A stretch of 60,117 nucleotides of DNA from Candidatus Gastranaerophilales bacterium (GTDB taxonomy: Bacteria; Cyanobacteriota; Vampirovibrionia; Gastranaerophilales; Gastranaerophilaceae): NCBI GenBank assembly GCA_900552525.1, contig UNSK01000007.1, forward strand, positions 1 through 60,117. Direction: 5' to 3'. Below the pieces are notes generated by a model, which saw only the letters and a list, made by a program, of their open reading frames with translations, was not told the origin of the DNA and did not search any database. Below are positions 18,003 through 25,390 of the stretch, piece by piece. Position 1 is the first letter of the stretch, and every line of letters starts with the position of its first letter. A program made the translations under genes and the position numbers.

Positions 18003-19094
18003 TTACTTCTCTCCAAAAATCTTTTTTGCAGCCATGTATCTTTCTAATAATCTTGTTTTATTTGATGTTCCGTCTTTAAGCTTTTCTGGAGAAAATGCCA
18101 AATCGTTAAGAAGTTTTTCATACATTTGTTGTAATTGTTCTATAGATTTTTTTTCGCTTGAATCAATATTTTTAACAATTCCATATAAAATAGCGTCAAT
18201 ATAAACATTTCTAAAAGATTTTAACTTAATCTTAGATGCGACATTAAGCGTTCTTTCAAAAAGGAGTTTTTGCTTGTTTATCCAATCTTCATCTTCGTTT
18301 TGGTGCAAGCTTAAAAAATCACTCATGAAAGTAGAAAGTTTATTTTCATATTTGTCTAAATCATAGTACATACAAAAAAATAACAATATTCTTTCTTGCC
18401 CTTTCATTCTTTTATCACCAGCCAGTTTTTCAACCCAGCTTTTCCAATAGGTAAAATTATTACATTCATTAATTAACTTTATGAATGAACCTCTGTATAC
18501 ACAGTTTCTTATTTCTTGATTGCTTAATTTTAATCCGCCTGTATTTAAACGTTGGAAAATTTTGTATATATAATTCAGGTTATCTTTTTTTGAATAATCA
18601 CATTTTATTACATTTATTGGTATAGTTAAGTTTCCAACTGCTTTTATCACCTCCGGATTATATTCTTTTATTTCTTCCAAAGTTTTTCCAGAAATTCTTG
18701 GATCTACATCATCTAAAATAGATAATTTAAATGTAGGTTTAACATCTTTTCCCAAAAATTCCAATATAGTTCCGGTTCTTTGCTTTCCGTCAATAACAAG
18801 ATAAGAGTCATTGGAATCAACACTAAAACACATGCTTGGAATAGGAAGTTTTTTAAGTAGTGAATCAATAAAACGAGTTTTCTGTGGCATTTCCCATACA
18901 TCAGATCGTTGAAAATCTGGAGTTCTACATAAATCGTTATCTTGTAACATTCGTACTATATCAAAGCAGGATCTGGTTTCATTGTATGAATAGATATTTG
19001 CAGGAGGAACAGGACACTCGCTTTCATCGTCTTCAACACGTTCTTCTTCTTGCTCCATTAATCTTTCATCTACATTACTAAATAATTTTTCCAT
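18003..19094 (-). CDS. DUF262 (ParB/Srx-like, GmrSD N-terminal type) protein
   Basis: 363 residues. The DUF262 signatures are FQRSDVW at about 61-67 and IDGKQRTGTI at about 101-110, the DGQQR-type motif of the ParB/sulfiredoxin-like NTPase or nuclease fold found in the type IV restriction enzyme GmrSD. A conserved LNYIYKIFQRLNTGG segment follows. There is no C-terminal DUF1524 HNH nuclease; the downstream HEPN gene may supply the effector instead. The start has an AAGGAG Shine-Dalgarno. Together with the HEPN gene it forms a two-gene cassette between aroB and an unrelated P-loop gene. It is probably a phage-defence or toxin-antitoxin module. Confidence 0.82.
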   Translation of the reverse strand: MEKLFSNVDERLMEQEEERVEDDESECPVPPANIYSYNETRSCFDIVRMLQDNDLCRTPDFQRSDVWEMPQKTRFIDSLLKKLPIPSMCFSVDSNDSYLVIDGKQRTGTILEFLGKDVKPTFKLSILDDVDPRISGKTLEEIKEYNPEVIKAVGNLTIPINVIKCDYSKKDNLNYIYKIFQRLNTGGLKLSNQEIRNCVYRGSFIKLINECNNFTYWKSWVEKLAGDKRMKGQERILLFFCMYYDLDKYENKLSTFMSDFLSLHQNEDEDWINKQKLLFERTLNVASKIKLKSFRNVYIDAILYGIVKNIDSSEKKSIEQLQQMYEKLLNDLAFSPEKLKDGTSNKTRLLERYMAAKKIFGEK

Positions 19095-19172
19095 TTTATA
19101 CTCCTTGACATTGTTATATAAGATTATAACTAAAATATCTTTGTATGTTAATATAAAATAAAAAGGAGAATT

Positions 19173-19844
19173 ATGCCTGATAGAATTATAGAGGTATATG
19201 CAGGAGCATACGCAAGCGGAAAGTCAGAAACTTCCCTTAACAGGGCGCGTCAGTTTTCTGCGGCAGGAAAACCTGTTACACTTGTAGATTTAGACTCGGT
19301 TGAACCTGCTTACACACTCCGGCCGATTGCAGGAGAACTCAGAGAAATGGGAATTAATGTTATAACACAGCCTGATAATTTCGGACTCGGAGAAGCTGCT
19401 AGTTACGTAACACCGGCTCAAATAAATTGTCTTGCGCAGGACGGAGATATAATTATTGATGTCGGCTATGGAGCTGGCGGACTTGATATTCTGGATATTC
19501 TGACAGGAATTGGCGAAGAAGAAAATTTACAAATTTATCTTGTAGTGAATACTGCCAAGTTTGAAACCTCGACAGTTGATAATATTATTGAATATGTTGA
19601 GTTTACCCGCGGAACCGGAAAATTCAGTTTCACAGGTTTAATCTCTAACACACATTTCGGTGATGAAACAACAAAAGAAGATATTATAAATGGTTATAAC
19701 AAGCTCAAAACGGCTGCTGAAAAGCTTAATCTGCCAATCCGTGCAATCGGAGTAGATGAAAGACTTGCGCAAGAATTCGGACTGAGGTATGACGGAGTCG
19801 AAATCTGGGTATACAAACGCATGATGCCCCGCGCCTTCTGGTAA
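19173..19844 (+). CDS. P-loop ATP/GTP-binding protein (MinD/CobQ-like fold)
   Basis: 223 residues. Walker A GAYASGKSE at about 11-19 is followed by VDLDSVEP and IIDVGYGAGG, in the order of the SIMIBI (MinD/CobQ/GPN-like) NTPases. NTHFGDET sits where such proteins recognise the base. The partner or cargo is unknown. The start has an AAGGAG Shine-Dalgarno. It is the only plus-strand gene in its immediate area and is followed by a repeat-rich 202-bp convergent gap. Confidence 0.7.
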   Translation: MPDRIIEVYAGAYASGKSETSLNRARQFSAAGKPVTLVDLDSVEPAYTLRPIAGELREMGINVITQPDNFGLGEAASYVTPAQINCLAQDGDIIIDVGYGAGGLDILDILTGIGEEENLQIYLVVNTAKFETSTVDNIIEYVEFTRGTGKFSFTGLISNTHFGDETTKEDIINGYNKLKTAAEKLNLPIRAIGVDERLAQEFGLRYDGVEIWVYKRMMPRAFW

Positions 19845-19846
19845 TA

Positions 19847-19870
19847 CTACGTATGTAGACCTATGGGCGG
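19847..19870 (+). repeat. Convergent-junction repeat, copy 1
   Basis: CTACGTATGTAG (one mismatch from a perfect palindrome) followed by ACCTATGGGCGG. Related copies lie at 19951, 20021, 28881 (inverted) and 42085. Confidence 0.7.
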
Positions 19871-19950
19871 CTAGTCAAGCAAGGCTGCCAGTGTAAAGTA
19901 TTATGCTAAACCCGCCTTTAGGTACCTCCGCCAACATCTATAGTTTTACC

Positions 19951-19974
19951 CCGCGCACGTAGACCTATGGTCGG
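19951..19974 (+). repeat. Convergent-junction repeat, copy 2
   Basis: CCGCGCACGTAG followed by ACCTATGGTCGG; the second half matches copy 4 and differs from copy 1 at one base. Confidence 0.7.
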
Positions 19975-20020
19975 TGAACATTTTTTACACTTACGGGTTC
20001 ACCTCAATTTACTCCCCCCC

Positions 20021-20034
20021 CCGCGCACGTAGAC
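20021..20034 (+). repeat. Convergent-junction repeat, copy 3 (partial)
   Basis: CCGCGCACGTAGAC, identical to the first half of copy 2, directly after a run of C. The second half of the repeat is absent. Confidence 0.6.
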
Positions 20035-20046
20035 AAAATCGCCGTA

Positions 20047-21297
20047 TTATTTCCCCTTATGTACAATCTGCCACGCAGCAAGCTCTGTATAAATAGGCTT
20101 ATGTTTCATCTTTTCCGCAACCATATCTGCAATCGCAGCCGTAAGCATAAGCGGAAGTATACATTCATACCCTCCGGTCATTTCAAACACCATAACCACA
20201 GCTGTAAGAGGAGTTCTTGACACAGAAGCCAAAAATCCCGCCATACCCAGTGAAGATATCGCAACAAGATTAACCTCCGCACCGAGAAGGTTTGCCCCAA
20301 AACCTGTTATATACCCGAGAAAAGAACCCAGCATTAACATAGGAAGAAATATTCCGCCAGCTGCGCCTGAGCCAAAACAAAGAGGGGTAATTATAAATTT
20401 TGCACAAAATATTGTACAAACAAGAACTATTGGCAGTTCACCTTTAAAAAGCATTTCTACGCTTCCATTACCAGAAGATAAAATATAAGGCAGAAAGAGC
20501 CCTGCAAGTCCTGTTAAAAAACCTGCCAGAGCCGGTTTTATATAATTAGGAATTTTTATTCTTGAATAAAAATTATTAAAGAAAAAAATTGTTTTGGAAA
20601 ACAGCACCCCGAAAACTCCCGCCAGAATCCCCAGCACAATACACACAGGCAGTATACTTCCCTCCATCGTAATATGCGGAAGAGCAGTATTAAAAGAAGG
20701 ATTTGCTCCCAGAAAATGTCTTGCCACACTTGCAGAAACGACTGTTGCAACAAGCGTTGGAAAAAGCATTGAAGGCGTAAATCTGTGAATTAATTCCTCC
20801 AGTACAAAAAGAGTTCCTGCAATAGGAGCATTAAAAGTCGCGCCTATTGCCGCTCCTGCACCGGAAGCAATAAGCTTATCTCTATTGTGTTCATCAAGCT
20901 TAAAAATTTTACCGATAAAAGACCCCGCACCTGCGCCCAGCTGAACACTCGGGCCTTCTCTCCCCAGAGAAAGTCCGGTTCCAATACCAAGTACGCCGGC
21001 TATAAATTTAACAAAAATTGTTCTTACTCTTATAAGCCTTCCGCTTTTCAAAAGAGATATTTTAACATAAGGAATACCGCTTCCCGAGGTTTCAGGAGCA
21101 AATTTGTAAACCACAAATCCTGCCGCAAGTCCGCCAAGTGTAGTTATTAATAAAAACAAAAGAGGGGCAGCATAAAAATGCACCATTACAAACTCAAACA
21201 TATTTTCTATCCCGAGTCTGAAAAGTACAATCACAAGCCCTGTTAACAAGCCTACACAGAGAGCCTGCCAGAATATTCTTGTAAATCCTTTTTCCAT
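20047..21297 (-). CDS. ClC-family chloride channel / H+/Cl- antiporter
   Basis: 416 residues, many membrane helices. The ClC selectivity motifs are all present: GSGIP (72-76), GREGP (112-116, with the gating glutamate E114), and GATFNAPIAGTLFVLEE, which keeps the internal proton glutamate. A C-terminal KPIY supplies the likely anion-coordinating tyrosine. Retention of both glutamates suggests a proton-coupled antiporter rather than a passive channel, perhaps for acid resistance. There are no CBS domains. It is the sole gene of its unit. Confidence 0.92.
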   Translation of the reverse strand: MEKGFTRIFWQALCVGLLTGLVIVLFRLGIENMFEFVMVHFYAAPLLFLLITTLGGLAAGFVVYKFAPETSGSGIPYVKISLLKSGRLIRVRTIFVKFIAGVLGIGTGLSLGREGPSVQLGAGAGSFIGKIFKLDEHNRDKLIASGAGAAIGATFNAPIAGTLFVLEELIHRFTPSMLFPTLVATVVSASVARHFLGANPSFNTALPHITMEGSILPVCIVLGILAGVFGVLFSKTIFFFNNFYSRIKIPNYIKPALAGFLTGLAGLFLPYILSSGNGSVEMLFKGELPIVLVCTIFCAKFIITPLCFGSGAAGGIFLPMLMLGSFLGYITGFGANLLGAEVNLVAISSLGMAGFLASVSRTPLTAVVMVFEMTGGYECILPLMLTAAIADMVAEKMKHKPIYTELAAWQIVHKGK

Positions 21298-21309
21298 ATT
21301 ATAATTATA
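21298..21309 (-). promoter_or_regulatory. Leaderless-type promoter of the ClC gene
   Basis: On the minus strand TATAAT, then 6 nt (another TATAAT), then the ATG at 21297, with no Shine-Dalgarno. Confidence 0.5.
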
Positions 21310-21404
21310 ACCTTAACATGTCTTAATAAAACAGGTTCACACAGCAATTTTTATAAGAAAATATACTTTATATTAATGTAGCAGGTTTAGAAGGTAATAT
21401 TATT

Positions 21405-22847
21405 ATGTCTTTTGGCATACATAACGGTTTGAATAGTTATCAGTATCCGCAAAATGCAAATTTCCGCGGAACTTCGCCGGCTGCTCCGGAGATTATAACA
21501 AAACCGATTGAAAAAGTTGAAACGGTTATCAACAACACCGTTGACAGCTTCGTTAAAGAACCGAAAGATGAAGAGAAGAAAAAATCACATAAAACCGCTA
21601 TCACTGCCGGAAGTACAGTGCTTGTATTATCAGCACTCATTGCACTTTTTAACCCTAAATTCTCCGGCAGATTTGTTAACAAACTGAAAAATTGGTCACA
21701 CAAAGCAGGTGCAAATGTTCAAAAGAACAAAAATGATTTTATCAAAGGCAAATTCTACAGAGCTACTGAAAGAGGTTTAAAAGGAATTGCAGATTTCTTC
21801 CAGTTTACAAACACAGTTAACGCCTCAAAAGACATTGGTTTCAAATGGCTCTGCACAGCAGAGAAATTTAATGGTGTAAAAAATGAAAAAACACGGAAGG
21901 TTCTCCAAAAATGCGATTCCGGTTTTAGAAAAGTTATGTCAAATGTTCATAACTCTATAACAAACTGGTTTGACAGTATTAGTAAAAGAACTGTATATGG
22001 AAAATACAAAAAGGCTTCTAAAAACATGGATGAGCTTGATTCTCTGATATACAACTACAGAGCAAAACTTTCTCCGGCAGAACAGAAGTCGCTTGATGCT
22101 AAACTTCAGGAAATAATGCAGTCAAAAGAATATTTTTCCAGAACGCGAACCTCAGAACGCTTAGGCCTTCAGGAAAAAGCTATGGCAAATCTTGAACAAG
22201 ATTTTAGAAACAAGCTCTTTAATGACTACTTCAAGAAGTTTGAAGGGCCTAAACAAGCCGGCAGCTTTAAACATAATGTTCAGCACATAAAAGATAATAT
22301 GTCGTTCTGGGCAGAAGATATGCTTATGCCTAGCCGTAATAAATTTGAACAGGACGGCAAAAAAGCTGTAGATACACTTGTTGGTGACGGTAAGGGCATT
22401 AAGGGCAAATATCAAGAAGCTATTGATATTTTATCACCTCATATCAGCAAAGAAGAAAAAACACTGCTTGAAGACGGCCTTAAGAAAACCGGTAAGCGTC
22501 TTAATAAAGCAAATCACAGTGAATGTGTAGAATACTTTGATAAGAAAAGAGATCTTGTACTCGGCGGCGCTCCGACAGATATACTTACAGGTATCGGTAT
22601 GATAGGGCTAAGCGGAATTGCTGTAGGAACTGCTGATACCAAAGAGGATCGCCTTTCCAGAGCTCTGACATTAGGCTTCCCTGCTGTGGCAGGTATAGGC
22701 GCATCAATGGCCTTAACCGCTATGCTCTTCTCCGGAGTGCAGAGTATGATTTACGGCTCTATTGCCAGTGCCGGATTAAGCCAGATAGGAAGCGCTGCTG
22801 ATAAAGTTTTTAACCCCAGAAAACCAAAGGAGGTAATGAATGCTTAA
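21405..22847 (+). CDS. Lineage-type membrane protein with N-terminal NFRG motif
   Basis: 480 residues, family not recognised. It starts with a polar segment containing NANFRGTSP near residue 20, a motif shared with several proteins in this window. A membrane helix follows at about 70-88, then a long basic, helical region of more than 300 residues with coiled-coil-like stretches. A C-terminal hydrophobic region (about 395-460) is rich in Gly and Ala. The start has an AGAAGG Shine-Dalgarno. It ends with a 4-nt overlap with the convergent kinase gene. Probably a membrane-associated protein specific to this lineage; function unknown. Confidence 0.7.
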   Translation: MSFGIHNGLNSYQYPQNANFRGTSPAAPEIITKPIEKVETVINNTVDSFVKEPKDEEKKKSHKTAITAGSTVLVLSALIALFNPKFSGRFVNKLKNWSHKAGANVQKNKNDFIKGKFYRATERGLKGIADFFQFTNTVNASKDIGFKWLCTAEKFNGVKNEKTRKVLQKCDSGFRKVMSNVHNSITNWFDSISKRTVYGKYKKASKNMDELDSLIYNYRAKLSPAEQKSLDAKLQEIMQSKEYFSRTRTSERLGLQEKAMANLEQDFRNKLFNDYFKKFEGPKQAGSFKHNVQHIKDNMSFWAEDMLMPSRNKFEQDGKKAVDTLVGDGKGIKGKYQEAIDILSPHISKEEKTLLEDGLKKTGKRLNKANHSECVEYFDKKRDLVLGGAPTDILTGIGMIGLSGIAVGTADTKEDRLSRALTLGFPAVAGIGASMALTAMLFSGVQSMIYGSIASAGLSQIGSAADKVFNPRKPKEVMNA

Positions 22848-23356
22848 CGCAATTTTTCAACAATTTCTAGAACATTTTTACGCAATGTTTCGTAATCCTT
22901 GTTATTGTCGATTATATAATCCCAATCCTGAATATTATCCAGATCAACTTCAGTAACGTCATTTTCACCGACAAGCTTACCGCCTCTCGCTTCTCTGATT
23001 TCTCTTGAAGCCTCAACCCTGATTGATATTGCACCTGCTGCTTTGAAAACCTCATATTCGTGCTTAATGCGCACATCAGTTACAACAAGATTACCTTCCT
23101 GCTCAATAATCTTTGTAAGCCAGTAATCAGGACTCTGAGCCCTTCCCCAATTGCCTAAATCAATTAAGCCGTGACGGTACTGAGATTTGTTCTGCTCAAT
23201 CTCTTCAAAACTAAGCCCGTGGTGTTTTCCGTACTCAATTTTAATAATATCACCCATTGCGCAGCGCTTATAATCGGGCATCGCGTCCATTAAAATCTTT
23301 GCTGCGGTGTCTTTGCCTGAATATTGTTTACCTGAAAAAATAATTATTCTGCTCAT
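22844..23356 (-). CDS. P-loop kinase resembling animal-type phosphomevalonate kinase / dNMP kinase
   Basis: 170 residues. Walker A is GKQYSGKDT at about 9-17. Further along are YGKHHGLSFE, an RxxLIDLGNWGR-type segment, VVTDVRIKHEYE and the C-terminal WDYIIDNN. From memory this order matches the animal-type phosphomevalonate kinase family (PF04275) as well as phage-type deoxynucleoside monophosphate kinases. Because this organism carries ispG of the MEP pathway, a mevalonate role is unlikely, and a nucleotide or other phosphoryl acceptor is more plausible. Its stop overlaps the convergent NFRG gene by 4 nt; the yidD gene is upstream on the same strand. Confidence 0.65.
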   Translation of the reverse strand: MSRIIIFSGKQYSGKDTAAKILMDAMPDYKRCAMGDIIKIEYGKHHGLSFEEIEQNKSQYRHGLIDLGNWGRAQSPDYWLTKIIEQEGNLVVTDVRIKHEYEVFKAAGAISIRVEASREIREARGGKLVGENDVTEVDLDNIQDWDYIIDNNKDYETLRKNVLEIVEKLR

Positions 23357-23382
23357 AAGATTTTACTCTTTAACTTGTAGTT

Positions 23383-23658
23383 TTACGATTGAGGTGAACC
23401 GGTAATGCTTATTTCCTCTTGTGCTTCTAACGTCTGTTCACCGTCCACTGGTTGTAAAAGATCAATTCCGCCTTCATTAAGCGGATGACATTTGCAAATT
23501 CTTTTCACTCCGAGCAAGCCGCCTTTAAGAAGCCCGAACCTTTCTATTGCCTGTTTTGTATACTCTGAACATGTAGGATAAAACCTGCATCTCGGAGGTG
23601 TGTATGAAGATATTTTTTGATAAATACGTATTAGACAAATTACTATTTTCTTTAACAT
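23383..23658 (-). CDS. yidD: Membrane protein insertion efficiency factor YidD
   Basis: 91 residues. The N-terminal amphipathic helix ([24 protein letters not shown]) and the [14 protein letters not shown] segment [11 protein letters not shown] near residue 60 are diagnostic of YidD. It assists the YidC/SecYEG insertion of membrane proteins from the cytoplasmic face. It usually lies beside rnpA and yidC; here it stands alone, 26 nt upstream of the P-loop kinase gene. Confidence 0.93.
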   Translation of the reverse strand: MLKKIVICLIRIYQKISSYTPPRCRFYPTCSEYTKQAIERFGLLKGGLLGVKRICKCHPLNEGGIDLLQPVDGEQTLEAQEEISITGSPQS

Positions 23659-23670
23659 AATATTATTTTA
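23659..23670 (-). promoter_or_regulatory. Leaderless-type promoter of yidD
   Basis: On the minus strand TAAAAT, then 6 nt, then the ATG at 23658. The adjacent TTATCAT-GAT-ATGATAA inverted repeat lies in the same divergent gap and could bind a regulator. Confidence 0.45.
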
Positions 23671-23704
23671 TCATGATATGATAAGCATAAAAGGAGAGTT
23701 TTTT

Positions 23705-24337
23705 ATGAAAAATCTGGTTATTGCATTAATGGCAGTATTAATAAGCATTTCCGCTGCATCAGCGTACAACTATATTACAGAAAAACAGACTATTTTTTAT
23801 AACCCTCAAAAATCAATCTGGACACTTATGCCTGAAACAGAAGACGACATTCAGATTACAAATAAAAGCTTTATAGGTTCAGGAGGTTTCTGCGAGTATT
23901 ATTATCAGGACGGCAAGCTTGCAATCGGCCCTGAAATTAATATAGGTTTTGTTCATGATGGAGAATTCATAGGGATTAATTCTCAAGAACTCAAATTTTA
24001 TAAATATAAATATCAAGATAAAAAATTTGTATCTGAGCTTCTTACGCAAGAAGAAATCCAGAAACTTTATCCTGAATACAAGATTATTAAAGTTTCAGAA
24101 TTCAAGAATAATGAGATTACAATTAACAAAAAATTCTTCGAAAAAATCAATGTTTTACTTCTCAATGATACAGAGCAGTCATTTTACAAATACTCGTATA
24201 AGCCTGCTTCTGTAAATCCGGAATATATCAAGCCGTTTATACATATTTCACATCCGGGTAAAATAATTTTCTCTCACTACGGCAATGACACAAAAGAAAC
24301 GCCGGCACTAAAAATAATCGTAAAGAACAAATTGTAA
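23705..24337 (+). CDS. Exported hypothetical protein
   Basis: 210 residues. The signal peptide (KNLVIALMAVLISISAASA, cleavage near residue 20) leads to a mature domain rich in Tyr, Lys and beta strand with no cysteine pair pattern and no recognised family. I start at 23705, where AAGGAGAG lies 8-10 nt upstream; the longer frame beginning at 23678 would bury the signal peptide. It is divergent from yidD. Probably periplasmic. Confidence 0.7.
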   Translation: MKNLVIALMAVLISISAASAYNYITEKQTIFYNPQKSIWTLMPETEDDIQITNKSFIGSGGFCEYYYQDGKLAIGPEINIGFVHDGEFIGINSQELKFYKYKYQDKKFVSELLTQEEIQKLYPEYKIIKVSEFKNNEITINKKFFEKINVLLLNDTEQSFYKYSYKPASVNPEYIKPFIHISHPGKIIFSHYGNDTKETPALKIIVKNKL

Positions 24338-24401
24338 ATTTTTATTACAAAACGGTCAATTATTTTCTGTAAGTATCCTTTTATATATAGAGGATATTAT
24401 T

Positions 24402-24644
24402 ATGTTTGGATTTGGCACAATTTCGAATACAACTATAAACGCTAACGGTCATTCTGTGCGTATGTATAGTAATAGTCTAAGTCCGTGGGGCTGTTACAAC
24501 AGTTACACGAGTTTTTCACCGGGGTGTTTCGGCTTTGGCTTTCCTCCCTGCGGAAACTCTTTTGCAGCAGGTGCAGGCATAGGGCTCGGTTTTGCAGCAG
24601 GAATGGGAGTTATAAATCTAATTGGAAGATTATTAAATAACTGA
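24402..24644 (+). CDS. Small Gly-rich protein with glycine-zipper C-terminus
   Basis: 80 residues. The N-terminal half is polar and rich in Ser, Asn and aromatics with three cysteines (GCYNS, PGCFG, PPCGN). The C-terminal third (AAGAGIGLGFAAGMGVINLIG) is a glycine-zipper-like hydrophobic segment that could insert in a membrane. The start has GAGG 11 nt upstream. The last 12 nt overlap the end of the convergent HAD gene. Family unknown; possibly a surface or envelope peptide. Confidence 0.55.
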   Translation: MFGFGTISNTTINANGHSVRMYSNSLSPWGCYNSYTSFSPGCFGFGFPPCGNSFAAGAGIGLGFAAGMGVINLIGRLLNN

Positions 24645-25316
24645 TGGTATTTCAAACATAGATTTATCAACTTCATCAAAGCTTGTTATAATACCTGAAA
24701 GACCGTCAATATCACGGTAAAATTCAATTGGTTCAATTGAATCTACTGCAATTATTTTACCGATTCCGGCCGCTTTTGCAGCATTAATTCCCGCGATTGC
24801 ATCTTCAAATACAACACAATCTTTCGGGTTAAGGCCGATTTTGCCGGCGGCAATCAGGAAAATATCCGGAGCAGGTTTTCCGGGAATTTTGCCGTTTGAA
24901 TAAACAATTTTATCAACATCAAACCATTTTGCAAGTTTGAATTCCTTTATATAAAACTCTACATTGTCCCATTCTGACATTGTTGCAATAGTCATGGGAA
25001 TATTGTTTTCTTTCAAAAAATCTAAAAATGCAGCAGCTCCCGGGGCAAGTTTAAAATTTTCTTTATCAACCAAACATCTTTTTCTATAGAGTGCTTCTTT
25101 TTCATTTGCATATTTTTCAACCACTTCAACAGAAGGCTTGCGTCCAATTGCATATTCAATAATATCAGCATTGGTATGCCCGAACATTTTGTCACGCATT
25201 TCTTCTTTTGTAAAAGAAGTACCTCTAAGGATTTTAGAATACTCTATCCACGCATCATAGTGAAGTTGTGAATCCCAGTAAAGTGTTCCGTTAAAATCAA
25301 AAATTATACCCTTCAT
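24633..25316 (-). CDS. HAD-superfamily phosphatase (beta-phosphoglucomutase-like)
   Basis: 227 residues. HAD motif I is FDFNGTLYWDS with nucleophile D7; the usual second Asp is Asn (N9). A helical cap follows, then TIATMSEW (motif II), KPAPDIFLIAA (motif III) and VFEDAIAGINAA (motif IV). This is the subfamily IA layout of beta-PGM/phosphoglycolate-like phosphatases. The D-to-N change at the acid/base position is known in some family members and may reduce or alter activity. The start is the ATG preceded by a TATAAT box, nine residues inside the longest frame. It is divergent from the photolyase gene. Confidence 0.85.
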   Translation of the reverse strand: MKGIIFDFNGTLYWDSQLHYDAWIEYSKILRGTSFTKEEMRDKMFGHTNADIIEYAIGRKPSVEVVEKYANEKEALYRKRCLVDKENFKLAPGAAAFLDFLKENNIPMTIATMSEWDNVEFYIKEFKLAKWFDVDKIVYSNGKIPGKPAPDIFLIAAGKIGLNPKDCVVFEDAIAGINAAKAAGIGKIIAVDSIEPIEFYRDIDGLSGIITSFDEVDKSMFEIPSVI

Positions 25317-25329
25317 AAAAATTATTATA
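25317..25329 (-). promoter_or_regulatory. Leaderless-type promoter of the HAD phosphatase gene
   Basis: On the minus strand TATAAT (25324-25329), 7 nt, ATG at 25316; no Shine-Dalgarno. Confidence 0.5.
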
Positions 25330-25377
25330 CTATAAAAATCCACTCAGGTTCAGGATGTATACAGGCGTAAAGTAAAC

Positions 25378-25390
25378 TAAAATTCTGGTT
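25378..25390 (+). promoter_or_regulatory. Leaderless-type promoter of the photolyase gene
   Basis: TAAAAT at 25378-25383, 7 nt, ATG at 25391; no Shine-Dalgarno. Confidence 0.4.

Larger units (their letters stand above)
19845..20046. other. Repeat-rich gap between convergent genes
   Basis: 202 bp between the P-loop gene and the ClC gene with no reading frame or RNA gene that I can support. It holds three copies of the junction repeat and a hairpin candidate (GGTGAAC at 19973-19979 with GTTCACC at 19997-20003). A run of nine C at 20014-20022 stands out in this AT-rich DNA. Confidence 0.7.

Noticed and set aside
19973..20003. GGTTC segment read as a tRNA T arm
   Set aside because: No acceptor stem, D arm or anticodon arm can be placed around it; it is better seen as a simple hairpin.
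20014..20022. Run of nine C as a phase-variable tract
   Set aside because: It lies between convergent 3' ends, outside any promoter or reading frame, so length changes would not switch a gene.
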